Origin: CAVRTM01 sp963696105
GTDB lineage: Bacteria > Actinomycetota > Actinomycetes > Actinomycetales > Dermatophilaceae
Direction of reading: 5' to 3'
Assembly: GCA_963696105.1 (NCBI GenBank)
Contig: CAVOIP010000002.1
Location: 124,001-188,000 of the forward strand
DNA length: 64,000 nt
Every line of letters begins with the position of its first letter. The first letter of the stretch is position 1. The notes beneath the pieces are model-generated. The model searched no databases and was not told where the DNA came from. It saw only the letters and a program-made list of their open reading frames with translations. This document shows positions 9,959 to 17,714 of the stretch, one piece after another. The translations under genes and the position numbers were made by a program.

Positions 9959-10509
9959 TGGTCTTCTTCGTCGTTGTTGAGGCCGGTGAGTCCCGTGAGT
10001 ACGAACCTTGCGGTGAGGTGCGCGTTGCTACTGGGGGGGAAGCGGCCTAGGGCGTGCCCGGCTGCCATGCCCAGCACGGCCGTTGTCACGTGCCGCTCGG
10101 CGTCGAGCGTGAGGTGGTCTGGGACTTCGGATGCGCGAAGTACTCGGTACACCTGGTCGCGTATGGCTTCGGCTGCGGTCGTGCGCGCGGGGCGGGTGAG
10201 TAGCAGGAGGAAGGCTTCGGGGTGAGCCGCCGCGGTGTTCTCGGCTGCGTCGATGAAGCGGCGGAGCGCGGCTTCCAGGTCGTCGTCTTCGTGTAGCGCC
10301 ACCTCGGTGGCGATCTCCGCGAGGAGGAGCTCGACGATCCCGTCGAGGAGGTCGTTCTTGCTTTGCACGTGGCGGTAGAGCGCCATCGGGGTGACGGCCA
10401 GTTGTTTGGCGGCGGCAGCCATGGTGAGTGCTGTGAGCCCGCCTTCGTCCACGAGTCGAAGTGCGCAAGTCAGTAGGGAGTCGCGGGTGATCCGTGGTGG
10501 ACGGCCCAT
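9955..10509 (-). CDS. TetR-family transcriptional regulator
   Basis: The 184-residue protein has a TetR N-terminal helix-turn-helix (RDSLLTCALRLVDEGGLTAL, LAVTPMALYRHVQSKNDLLD) and an all-helical C-terminal domain of the TetR_C type used by tetracycline-like repressors. It is the first gene of a two-gene unit with the HEFVGHG membrane protein (ATGA overlap). A GTATA-n5-TATAC inverted repeat lies 20 bases upstream and is the likely autoregulatory operator. The ligand is unknown. Confidence 0.88.
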   Translation of the reverse strand: MGRPPRITRDSLLTCALRLVDEGGLTALTMAAAAKQLAVTPMALYRHVQSKNDLLDGIVELLLAEIATEVALHEDDDLEAALRRFIDAAENTAAAHPEAFLLLLTRPARTTAAEAIRDQVYRVLRASEVPDHLTLDAERHVTTAVLGMAAGHALGRFPPSSNAHLTARFVLTGLTGLNNDEEDQ

Positions 10510-10528
10510 TGCGCTCTCCTAACGATTT

Positions 10529-10543
10529 GTATACGTCATATAC
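10529..10543. promoter_or_regulatory. Putative TetR operator, GTATA-n5-TATAC
   Basis: An inverted repeat (10529-10533 with 10539-10543, spacer cgtca) sits just upstream of the TetR gene start. A/T-rich symmetry in a very GC-rich setting and the position fit autoregulation. Confidence 0.55.
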
Positions 10544-11878
10544 TAGCGGATGGTTGGATGCTGCTCCAAATCTTGGGCGTCGACCTGCGGCGGATTCATC
10601 TCGACAGGATTGAACAACCGAAGGCGCCCACCGGCCTGTCGCGACCGGATCTGGCTCCCCTCTGTGTCAAGGGGCGGGTTCGAGCGGCTGCTGTGGCTGG
10701 GCCTTTCGGGCGTCGGCTGGGTCGGGCGTAGCGTCGGTGTCGCGGGTCCGGGAAGTGGCTGATCCGAAGTGTCGATGTGCGGGTGCAGGTCGACCGCGCT
10801 GGATGTGAAGAGTCGCCCCGCAGTGCCCTCCCGGGCCCGCCTCGTCGGCTGGCGCGCGGCGTCGGGCGTCGGCGAGAGCTGTCGGTACACGACGTCGGAC
10901 AGGCGTCGTTTGAGGCAGCGCAGCGCCTCCATCCGGGTCTTGCCGGCGGCGAGCTTGCGTCAGGAAGTAGGCCCGGCCGGGGGTGTCGTGACGCAGCTGG
11001 ACGATCGCCGCGATGTGCAGGACGTGGTTCATCCGCCGGTTCCCGGCCCGGGACAGCCGGTGGCGGATCTGCTCGCCGGAGGAGGCGTCCAGCGGCGCGG
11101 TCCCGGTCCAGGACGCGAACCGGTTCCGGTCGGCGAACCGGGCGACGTCGCCGACGTCGGCCAGGATCCGGGCGGCTCCGGCCGGGCCGACGCCGGTGAT
11201 GTCCATGAGGGTCGAGCCGCGGGCGAGGACCGCGGCGCGTGAGCTCGGCCTTGATCTTCTTCAGCTTGGCATCGACGGCGACCAGGTCGGCCAGCTCCTC
11301 GGCGGCCATCCGGCGGCGGGTCTTCCCGGCCAGGTCCCGGGGCCGCACCGAGGCCAGGATCGCCTTGGCCTGCAACGCGGACAGGTCCCGTTTGCGTTGT
11401 CCGGGAACCAGTTCGGACAGCAGCCGCTGGAGCCGGTTCACGGTCTGCACCCGACGGTGGGCCAGCTCGTCGCGGCGGTCGGCCAGCATCCGCAGCGCCT
11501 CGAGCTCCCCATCGGCGGTCAGCTCGCGCAGGCCGGCAGTGCGCAGCGCGACCATCGCGATGGAGTGCGCGTCGAGCGCGTCGGTCTTGCGGTTGTGGCC
11601 GGTGTCGAACAGCCGGACCCGAGCGGCGAGCTTGGCCGGCACGTCAACGACCTGCTCGCCGGCCGCGAGCAGCCGTTGCGGCCAGCGGGCGGCCGGCGCC
11701 GTTGGCGCCCTCGACCGCCCAGACCCGCTGCGGCCACGCCCTTCACGTAGCCGCGCATCGCCGCGTAACCGGCCCTGTCGGTGGTGAACCGGCCGGACCC
11801 CACCAGGTGCCCGTGATGGTCGACGACCTCGATGGTGGCCGACAGCTTGTGCGGATCGACCCCGATGATCACGCCTCT
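10543..11878 (-). mobile_element. IS110-family transposase with frameshifts
   Basis: The N-terminus MRGVIIGVDPHKLSATIEVV is the RuvC-like DEDD start of IS110 transposases. The following pieces are RLFDTGHNRKTDALDAHSIA (second acidic motif), the coiled-coil LADRRDELAHRRVQTVNRLQ, and the Transposase_20 domain DITGVGPAGAARILADVGD, FASWTGTAPLDASSGE, RHRLSRAGNRRMNHVLHIAA with the conserved Ser and Gly. MEALRCLKRRLSDVVYRQL and a Pro/Thr-rich tail ending LDTEG complete it. The frame changes near 11690, 11235 and 10950, so the gene is either decayed or mis-sequenced. Length (about 440 residues) fits the family. Terminal repeats are not expected and I did not define the ends. Confidence 0.85.
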
Positions 11879-12120
11879 CATGACGCCTCCTGCACTTCCT
11901 CGAACCGGTATGGAAACGGCGAGGTGGGCAGTGCTACTACGAGCTGGGCAGTCCCCTCTTGAGCCACGCCTCGTCACGGTGCCCGGCAAGGCGCAGTCCA
12001 GATGAGAGCCACACCCAGCGGACCGGGTGGGCAGCCGCGATTGAGAGCATCCCGCCGGGCACCTGGATCGAGTCTGGCCAGACATCGATCCTGCGTGAAG
12101 TCTCCTAGTAGCCGCTGTCA
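11879..12120 (-). ncRNA. Candidate non-coding left end of the IS110 element (possible bridge RNA region)
   Basis: About 240 bases upstream of the transposase start carry no credible protein frame. In the IS110 group proper, the left non-coding end between the element boundary and the transposase start encodes the structured bridge RNA that pairs with target and donor DNA. Position and size fit that; the fold and guide loops were not computed. Confidence 0.35.
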
Positions 12121-12228
12121 GAACGTCATTTCTCAGAGCCAGTACGACGGGCCTTGATACGCAACTGCGCCAGCAGCGCGGATACACGCCGCTGAAGCTC
12201 GTTCGGGAAGCCTTCATGTCCGGTTGAG

Positions 12229-12770
12229 CTACAACTGCTCGCGGCGCCACGTGGCCATGTGCAGGACATACGCCTTGCGTTCACGCCGCTGCAACGGCTC
12301 ATCGGTGAGCGTGAACCCTGCCGCGGCCGCGACGTTCTGACTCGGCACGTTGTCAACGGCGATCCGCAGCCGGGCGCGCCGGTAGCCGGCCTCGCGGGCG
12401 AAGGGCAGCACGGCTCGAACGGCGCGAACGCCCAACGCCTGCCGCGGTGCATGCAGCCCACCGCGTACGCGAACTCGCAGGTCACATCTTCGTCCGTGCC
12501 GAAGAGCAGCACCTCTCCTAGCGGCTGTCCGCCGTCCTGGGTGACCGCGAGTTGAAGGATGCCTGCGGGCAGGCCCGGGTGCGCGTTCTTGACGTACGCC
12601 GTGGCGGCGTCCTCGTTGAAGGGGTGCGCCAGCGGCGTCCAGCGGTCCATCTCGGCGGTGTTGAAGAGCTCCACCATCGGTGGCACGTCCTCGAGCGTCC
12701 ACGGCCGAAGGACGAGTCCTTCGCACCGGATCTCACCGCCGGACCATGGATTACTGAGGTTCTCGTGCAC
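12229..12770 (-). CDS. GNAT-family N-acetyltransferase (RimJ/RimL type), one frameshift
   Basis: The protein starts CEGLVLRPWTLEDVPPMVEL after MHENLSNPW, then FNEDAATAYVKNAH, LAVTQDGGQPLGEVLLFG and EFAYAVGCMHRG, the acetyl-CoA-binding strand region. A missing base near 12440 moves the rest to another frame: ALGVRAVRAVLPFAREAGYR, RLRIAVDNVPSQNVAAAAGF, the typical GNAT end with its Asn-x-x-S motif. About 180 residues is normal for the family. The acceptor (ribosomal protein N-terminus, or a small amine) is not known. Single gene, minus strand. Confidence 0.8.
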
Positions 12771-12981
12771 GCAGATAGCCTCTCACTCAGTCCGGCAGGG
12801 GGCTTGGAGACCCGGCCCTGTCGGTGTCCATGCTGGTGGGGGGACGTTGGGCACCGTCTCGACGACATCCACGCACGGGCACCCCTCGGCGCTGCTGGCC
12901 GAAGGAGCCCAGCACGTAGAACGCGCGAGCACCGCGTGTGGACGCTCCTGTCATGCCGCCGCGAGGTGGCTCGCGCGCGAT

Positions 12982-13009
12982 GGGCACGTGGCGGTGGGCA
13001 CGTGGCGGT
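12982..13009. repeat. Exact 14-base tandem duplication (gggcacgtggcggt twice)
   Basis: Units at 12982-12995 and 12996-13009, between the GNAT and nucleotidyltransferase genes. Confidence 0.9.
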
Positions 13010-13022
13010 GGGCCGCACAGGC

Positions 13023-13676
13023 TCACAGCCGAGGTAGCCAGTGGTGGTGAGGCGTCAGCGACTCCAGCGCCCCGCGCATCCAGGCTCGCCGTTGATCATC
13101 GAGCACGGACAAGGTTGCTTCGAAGTCTGGCTCATCCTTCGACCGGCGGAGCCGGGCCTTGTAGACAAGAACGATTTCGGGCAGCAGGTACCGGATGCCG
13201 TCTTCTGCGGCCCACGTGACGGCATCGACCGGGGCGACGTGGCCACCGATGAACTTGTTGCTCCAGAGCCCGTCGACGTCGGGCGTGAGCGGAATGTCGA
13301 CGATCCAGGGGGAAGCCGCATCAGCGCGCAGCCACAGCTGACTGCCAGGCTCATCAACTGTGGGCCAGCGATCCCCCAGTGGCTTGAGAACGCCACCAAC
13401 GTTGTTCCAGACGTGCCACCTGTCCTTCATAAACGCCACGAAGGCGGGCACATCGCAAGCCAGGATCGAGACGTCGGTGTCTTCGTGCTCGCGTCGGAAA
13501 CCAGTGGCCGCCTCGATCGCCCATCCACCGACCACCCACCACGGCCGGTCGAACCCGACCATCTCCTTCGCGAATGCCGTGGGCTCCATGGGTGCCCAAG
13601 CGCCATAGAGGGCCTGGAACGCGTCCTCCTCCGCCTGTTCTTCCGGAGTTCGCCCGAGCGGGACTCTGCTCAACAT
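13023..13676 (-). CDS. Nucleotidyltransferase-fold protein (aminoglycoside adenylyltransferase-like)
   Basis: The 217-residue protein has WWVVGGWAIEAATGFRREHE followed by DTDVSI, matching the GGxAxx...H.D.D metal-binding core of minimal nucleotidyltransferases related to ANT(2'')/LinB. Near the C-terminus YLLPEIVLVYKARLRRSKDE and DFEATLSVLDDQRRAWM match the helical end of the same family. The family contains true drug-modifying enzymes and many proteins of unknown substrate, so resistance should not be assumed. It stands alone on the minus strand, flanked by repeats. Confidence 0.75.
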   Translation of the reverse strand: MLSRVPLGRTPEEQAEEDAFQALYGAWAPMEPTAFAKEMVGFDRPWWVVGGWAIEAATGFRREHEDTDVSILACDVPAFVAFMKDRWHVWNNVGGVLKPLGDRWPTVDEPGSQLWLRADAASPWIVDIPLTPDVDGLWSNKFIGGHVAPVDAVTWAAEDGIRYLLPEIVLVYKARLRRSKDEPDFEATLSVLDDQRRAWMRGALESLTPHHHWLPRL

Positions 13677-13760
13677 GTTGAGAACCCTTCCACACGGTCG
13701 CCGGTGGCGCGTTCACGCGACACAGCTCGCGCGCCTGTCCCTGTTCACGACCGAACGCGC

Positions 13761-13785
13761 AGCGTCCGCATCTGCCGCTCTGCGT
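13761..13785 (+). repeat. Dispersed TCTGCCGC repeat, copy C
   Basis: It reads agcgtccgcatctgccgctc, matching the start of copy B with one changed base in the core. Confidence 0.6.
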
Positions 13786-13794
13786 GTACTGACT

Positions 13795-14001
13795 CTACTT
13801 ATTGGCTAGACGCGAAATTTTGACGAGAAGCCCGATTTCAACGGTGATGAAGACAACGGCTACAGCCCAGAAGGTTGGCCAGGCTTGGCGTGAGAGCACT
13901 CCAATAGAGCTCGCGAATATAGCTACAAGCGCCCCCATCACGGCTGCGAGACCTGCGCGCCTCTTCCGGTTGTCATCTGCTGGAGTCAAAGGTTGAGGCA
14001 T
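13795..14001 (-). CDS. Small two-helix membrane protein
   Basis: The 68-residue protein has a basic start (DNRKRRAG) and two hydrophobic segments (LAAVMGALVAIFASSIGVLS and WAVAVVFITVEIGLLV). No family or role is recognised. The starting ATG follows a purine-rich stretch. It lies between two repeat copies. Confidence 0.6.
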   Translation of the reverse strand: MPQPLTPADDNRKRRAGLAAVMGALVAIFASSIGVLSRQAWPTFWAVAVVFITVEIGLLVKISRLANK

Positions 14002-14042
14002 CGCGGGAGCCCTTCATTCCGGAACATCAGATGCGCCATCAT

Positions 14043-14150
14043 CTACGAGTCTGACGAAGAGGTACTGCCGAACGCTACTTCCCGTCGGGGGTCGAGCACG
14101 GTGAGCAGGACCTCGCCGCATTCCTGCTCAGACCACCGACGTTCTGCCAT
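14043..14150 (-). CDS. Very small open frame (35 residues)
   Basis: ATG at 14148-14150 opens MAERRWSEQECGEVLLTVLD then PRREVAFGS and stops at 14043. The composition looks coding, but the frame is short and unrecognised. It may be a gene remnant. Confidence 0.3.
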   Translation of the reverse strand: MAERRWSEQECGEVLLTVLDPRREVAFGSTSSSDS

Positions 14151-14247
14151 TGCTCAAGATGGCTGCGGCGGGTCGACACCCATCGCATGATCATGCCGCT
14201 GATTGACCGTGCCGCTGAGCGGGCGCGACGAAAGCGCTCACCCCCGT

Positions 14248-14436
14248 CTAGGACTCTTGCTTATCCACGACTGGCGATCCGTCGGCGTTGACCAGAAGCG
14301 TGATCGAGGCGGCGAAGCCGTCCCAGACCTGCAGGTAGCAAACCCCCGTCTCCCGATCTCGTAGGATCCGCGTCCGCGAAGACAGGCCCTTCTTCTGTTC
14401 ATACGCAACGTCGAAGCGGTCAGGTGCTTGGCTCAT
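14248..14436 (-). CDS. DUF6440-like small protein
   Basis: The 62-residue protein reads RFDVAYEQKKGLSSRTRILR, then DRETGVCYLQVWDG and LLVNADGSPVV, the order of motifs I associate with DUF6440 (small proteins in firmicutes and actinobacteria, function unknown). ATG 14436 was preferred over upstream starts because the domain begins directly after it. Confidence 0.6.
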   Translation of the reverse strand: MSQAPDRFDVAYEQKKGLSSRTRILRDRETGVCYLQVWDGFAASITLLVNADGSPVVDKQES

Positions 14437-14544
14437 GCCCGGAACCCTACGGGCCGCCACACTCCATACTTGCGGCACTCTTCGACCGTCCGTGGCGGGC
14501 AGCGCGACGTCGCAACTGCCTCGCCCTTCGAGGGTCGCGGTCAT

Positions 14545-14566
14545 CGCAGCCATTGCCGCTCGTCCC
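14545..14566 (+). repeat. Dispersed ATTGCCGC repeat, copy D
   Basis: It reads cgcagccattgccgctcgtc, a degenerate copy upstream of the DUF6440-like gene. Confidence 0.45.
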
Positions 14567-14592
14567 ACGACGTCCGACCATCAGCGTGTGAG

Positions 14593-14618
14593 GCGTCTAC
14601 CGCTCATGCCGCGAGCGG
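14593..14618 (+). repeat. Variant repeat copy E (cgctcatgccgcga)
   Basis: It reads gcgtctaccgctcatgccgc then gagcgg. It shares cgctcatgccgcga with copy H at 16276-16299. Confidence 0.45.
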
Positions 14619-14673
14619 CGCAGTCGTGGCGAGGATGAACAGCTCGTGTCGCCGCACCCGCCGCGGTGGACTG

Positions 14674-15231
14674 CTATTCCGTCAGCGTCCTGCCGTGTCC
14701 GCTTAGTTCCGCGACGAAGCGGTCGATCTCTCGGCGCGTCCGTAGCCGATGGAAAGTGATGTGACTCCACTGCGGATCGCTCATCGCCTGGGCGTAGCGC
14801 TCCTGAGTGCGTGGGTACGTGGTCCAGGCCCACCAGAGGATCGAATCCTCCCGCCGCCAGAACATCAGGCCCCGCCAGCTCTCGCGGTTGCCGGCCCACA
14901 ACTCCTCCCGTGTGGCCGCGCGACGCACGGCCCGGGTCACGGACTGCCAGATAGCGCGCCAGCGCGGTGGGCTGAGCCACACGACGGTGTCGGCGCTGGT
15001 CCACACCTGGGGACCGATCTTGCCCCAGTAGTTACCGTCCACCACCCATGCTTTACCAGCGGTCGCGGCCCTGACGCGCTCGGACAGTTCGTCGTTAGTC
15101 GCGGGGCTCCAGTTCGCTCCCCAGTGCAACGCGTCTAACTCGACGTGAGGGACGCCAAGCGCCTCGGCAAGTTGTCGGGCCACAGTTGTCTTTCCAGAGC
15201 CGGAACTGCCGACCACCGAGACTCGCTTCAT
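14674..15231 (-). CDS. P-loop nucleoside/nucleotide kinase-like ATPase
   Basis: The 185-residue protein begins KRVSVVGSSGSGKTTVARQL, a Walker A motif at about 7-15, then LGVPHVELDALHWGANW and WVVDGNYWGKIG, which together match the adenylate-kinase/topology-modulation (FlaR-like) family of small P-loop proteins. WLSPPRWRAIWQSVTRAVRR and the Trp-rich helix follow. Substrate unknown. It is divergent from the P-loop protein at 15346, with repeat copy F between them. Confidence 0.75.
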   Translation of the reverse strand: MKRVSVVGSSGSGKTTVARQLAEALGVPHVELDALHWGANWSPATNDELSERVRAATAGKAWVVDGNYWGKIGPQVWTSADTVVWLSPPRWRAIWQSVTRAVRRAATREELWAGNRESWRGLMFWRREDSILWWAWTTYPRTQERYAQAMSDPQWSHITFHRLRTRREIDRFVAELSGHGRTLTE

Positions 15232-15251
15232 GACTTCAAGACCTTAGGCGC

Positions 15252-15278
15252 CAACGCACTCATTTGCCGCGTTCCGCT
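15252..15278 (+). repeat. Dispersed TTTGCCGC repeat, copy F
   Basis: It reads caacgcactcatttgccgcg then ttccgct, between two divergent kinase-like genes. Confidence 0.65.
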
Positions 15279-15345
15279 CTTTCGCGCCGAGGGCAGAGCG
15301 GGTTCGCCGACCGGTCTCCGTTGTCGGGTCGCTACGGTTCTTGCC

Positions 15346-15795
15346 ATGGCGCGGGTGTTGGTCACGGGGATGTCAGGTGCTGGGAAGACAACGGTGTTGG
15401 ATGAGCTTCGGCGCCGAGGACACATGACGGTGGATACGGACTACGACGGCTGGGAGCTGCCCGACGGCACGTGGGACGAACAGCGAATGCGGCAGCTTCT
15501 GGCGTCGAACATCGACGTGATCGTGTCCGGCACGGTGGCGAACCAAGGCCTCTTCTATGGCCAGTTCGAGCATGTCGTCCTCCTCAGTGCGCCACTTCAC
15601 GTGCTCCTTGAGCGCGTGAGCACACGAAGGAACAACCCCTACGGCAAGACCCCGGACCAGCAGGCGGAGATCGCGCAATACGTGGATACCGTCGAACCGC
15701 TCCTGCGCCGTGGAGCGACCCTCGAACTCGACGCACAACGACCTGCAACAGACCTCGCTGACGTCGTCGAGGATCTCATGACGCGAGCGCCCTGA
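15346..15795 (+). CDS. Small P-loop kinase-like ATP-binding protein
   Basis: The 149-residue protein starts MARVLVTGMSGAGKTTVLDE with a Walker A motif, followed by LRRRGHMTVDTDYDGW, VIVSGTVANQGLFYGQFEHV and LLSAPLHVLLERVSTRRNNP with paired Arg typical of the lid of nucleotide kinases. It resembles shikimate/gluconate-kinase-like small AAA-33 proteins. ATG 15346 was chosen so that Walker A lies at residues 8-15. Repeat copies flank it on both sides, overlapping its 3' end (copy G). Confidence 0.75.
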   Translation: MARVLVTGMSGAGKTTVLDELRRRGHMTVDTDYDGWELPDGTWDEQRMRQLLASNIDVIVSGTVANQGLFYGQFEHVVLLSAPLHVLLERVSTRRNNPYGKTPDQQAEIAQYVDTVEPLLRRGATLELDAQRPATDLADVVEDLMTRAP

Positions 15796-15810
15796 TCTGC
15801 CGCCGTCCGG
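15785..15810 (+). repeat. Dispersed TCTGCCGC repeat, copy G
   Basis: It reads gagcgccctgatctgccgcc then gtccgg and overlaps the last codons and stop of the kinase-like gene. Confidence 0.6.
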
Positions 15811-15841
15811 TCGTGCCGATGAGCGGACCGCCCGGTCGGAC

Positions 15842-16237
15842 TCACTCTTGGGGGCCGTCTCCCGTTCGAGCCAAGCGCTCGCGACTCAGATACCGAACCG
15901 GCTTGCCGAGCGACTCCGCGTAGGCAATCTCCCGTCGGGTTGACTCACCTACGTAGCCGCCCGGATCCACGATGTACACCTCGTCAGCCATGCGAATCTT
16001 TTGGAAGTGCAGGCTGCCGAGCCGCCCCTTCAGGTCCGAGTTGTCGGCTGTCCAGTCGTAGTCCGGCAGATCGGGGAGGCTGAACATTCCGAGGCTGATC
16101 ACGACGCAACCTTCCATCGTGAGCCGCTGGTTGACCTCCGCGAACTCAGCCTCGAACTTGGTCGAGCCGCAGAGCGTGATGACCTTCGCCTCATCCTCGG
16201 CCGACTGCGGCGCCTGCTGGTCCTCCATGAGGTTCAT
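15842..16237 (-). CDS. Nucleoside 2-deoxyribosyltransferase-like protein
   Basis: The 131-residue protein has VITLCGSTKFEAEFAEVNQR near the N-terminus and RMADEVYIVDPGGYVGESTR then REIAYAESLGKPVRYLS near the C-terminus. This Rossmann-like pattern, with a Ser-Thr near the start and the conserved Asp/Gly-x-G-E-S/T-E-like segment, is that of the nucleoside 2-deoxyribosyltransferase/DUF4406 group. Catalysis or nucleotide binding is possible; the exact substrate is not known. Confidence 0.65.
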   Translation of the reverse strand: MNLMEDQQAPQSAEDEAKVITLCGSTKFEAEFAEVNQRLTMEGCVVISLGMFSLPDLPDYDWTADNSDLKGRLGSLHFQKIRMADEVYIVDPGGYVGESTRREIAYAESLGKPVRYLSRERLARTGDGPQE

Positions 16238-16275
16238 GATCGCTCAACGGCAGGACATGGCATCGCCGCCCCTGG

Positions 16276-16299
16276 ACGTCCGCTCATGCCGCGATCCGC
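16276..16299 (+). repeat. Variant repeat copy H (cgctcatgccgcga)
   Basis: It reads acgtccgctcatgccgcgat then ccgc, sharing cgctcatgccgcga with copy E and acgtccg with copy B. Confidence 0.45.
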
Positions 16300-16538
16300 T
16301 CGCATCAACACGCCGGCGTGCGGGCGCCGCTACTCAAGAGGGGGTACTGGAAGGCCGCCTGTCGGCTCGGACGAACAGTGGCCTGGAGACGCGAGTCCGA
16401 CTCACACGGGGAATGGAGGGGGTGTCTTGCGGGGAATGTGCCTCCAGGCGCCCCGGGAGCCCGCCGCTGACCTGCACAAACACACTTTCGGCGGAACCCC
16501 GCCAGGAGGGACTTACCAAACCTTAGGTCCTGATTGAC
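16300..16538. other. Intergenic stretch, nothing recognised
   Basis: No credible gene or RNA is visible before the hairpin at 16539. Confidence 0.4.
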
Positions 16539-16575
16539 GAAACCCCGGCCGGACTTCATGTCCGGCCGGGGTTTC
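16539..16575. terminator. Perfect 16-base-pair hairpin downstream of the transposase fragment
   Basis: gaaaccccggccggac (16539-16554) pairs fully with 16560-16575 around a ttcat loop. It could end transcription from either side; it may also belong to the end of the IS remnant. Confidence 0.6.
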
Positions 16576-16642
16576 TCCATGTCCGGTGCCGGTGACGCCC
16601 TGACGGGTGTGCGCGACGGGCGTAGTCCGGCGGCGGGGCCGG

Positions 16643-17040
16643 TCAGGCGGCCAGTGGCGGCGCTCCGGGTTGGGCGGGCGCGCTGGCACCGGTGCCGGGG
16701 TCGGGGTCGAAAATGTCGCCGCGTTCGGGGATGACGATGCGGGTCAGCGGGTCGTGGGTCCAGCCGGTGCTGCGCGCCCAGCGCAGCAGCGTGCTCAGGT
16801 TGTGCGCGGCCAGGACGATGCCGAGCAGCAGGCTGGTCTTGACGTGGCCGACCTGAAGGGTCCAGCCGGGTCGGATGATGCCGTCGGCGTGGCCCTTGAT
16901 GAGGCCGAAGGACTGCTCGACGCGGATGCGCCGGTTGTAGGAGCGGCGCCACTCCTTGGAGCCCCAGCGGTGCTTCTGGTGGTGCTTGCCGAGGACCTCG
17001 TGCGGGACGGTCACGCTGGAGTTGACCGCTGGCCTTCGCG
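16643..17040 (-). pseudogene. C-terminal fragment of a DDE transposase
   Basis: The fragment reads VLGKHHQKHRWGSKEWRRSY, then NRRIRVEQSFGLIKGHADGI, where the Glu in RVEQSFGLIK is the last residue of the DDE triad in IS4/IS5-type transposases, followed by LGIVLAAHNLSTLLRWA. The N-terminal domain and first two Asp are missing. Similarity stops within a few bases of the end of the next gene (17045), so a deletion or rearrangement joined them. Confidence 0.65.
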
Positions 17041-17044
17041 CGGG

Positions 17045-17710
17045 TCAGTCGAGCAGGCTGTCGAGGGCGACATCGTCGCCGGCGTCGGCCAGTCGGGCCA
17101 GGGCCGCGTCCCGCGCGGCGCCGGCGGGCAGCGACCGGCGGATGAACTCCTGGGCCCGCCACGGCGCGAGGTCCCCGACTCGTCGCCGGCCCAGGAACGG
17201 CAGCGGCGCGTTCGGGTTTCCCGCGACGATCTCGACGATCGCCGGGTCGGCGTCACCGGACAGGTGCTCCAGGGCCGCGGTGCCCGCGCCCGGGTTGGCC
17301 GCCACCGCGGCCCGGACCCCGGCGTCGGCGTCGGCGGCCAGCTCGACGTAGTCCGGGCCGGTCAGGTTCGGGTTGCCCGCAGCGGCGGCCCGCAGGACCG
17401 GGTTCGCGCTGCGCAGTAGATCCAGCACGTCGTCCCGGGTCAGTGACGCGTTGCCCGCGGCGGTGAGCAGCTCCACCCCGTCGCCGCCGAGTGCGGTCAG
17501 CACCTGCTCGCGGGGGCAGGCGGGGTTGCCCAGCGCGGCGGCGCGTACCGGCATGGTGGCGTCGCCGGCCAGCGCCGCCAGCAGCCCGGGCGCTGTTGCG
17601 TCGTTGTGCGCGACGGCCTCGCGGATGCTCACGTCCTCGTGGCCGGCCAGGGTCGCCAGCTCCGCTGCGCTGGTGGACGTACGCGCCCGCCGCAGCAGAA
17701 GTTCGCTCAT
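17045..17710 (-). CDS. Leucine-rich-repeat-variant (LRV)/HEAT-like repeat protein
   Basis: The 221-residue protein consists of roughly 22-25-residue helical repeats such as VRAAALGNPACPREQVLTAL, LRAAAAGNPNLTGPDYVEL and VRAAVAANPGAGTAALEHL. The Asn-Pro at each turn is the hallmark of LRV repeats. Such proteins are usually binding scaffolds. ATG 17710 gives MSELLLRRARTST. No partner is evident. Its 3' end abuts a truncated transposase. Confidence 0.7.
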   Translation of the reverse strand: MSELLLRRARTSTSAAELATLAGHEDVSIREAVAHNDATAPGLLAALAGDATMPVRAAALGNPACPREQVLTALGGDGVELLTAAGNASLTRDDVLDLLRSANPVLRAAAAGNPNLTGPDYVELAADADAGVRAAVAANPGAGTAALEHLSGDADPAIVEIVAGNPNAPLPFLGRRRVGDLAPWRAQEFIRRSLPAGAARDAALARLADAGDDVALDSLLD

Positions 17711-17714
17711 GGTT

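Noticed and set aside
13023..13676. Calling the nucleotidyltransferase an aminoglycoside-resistance gene
   Set aside because: Only the general fold motifs are visible. Many relatives have no known link to resistance.
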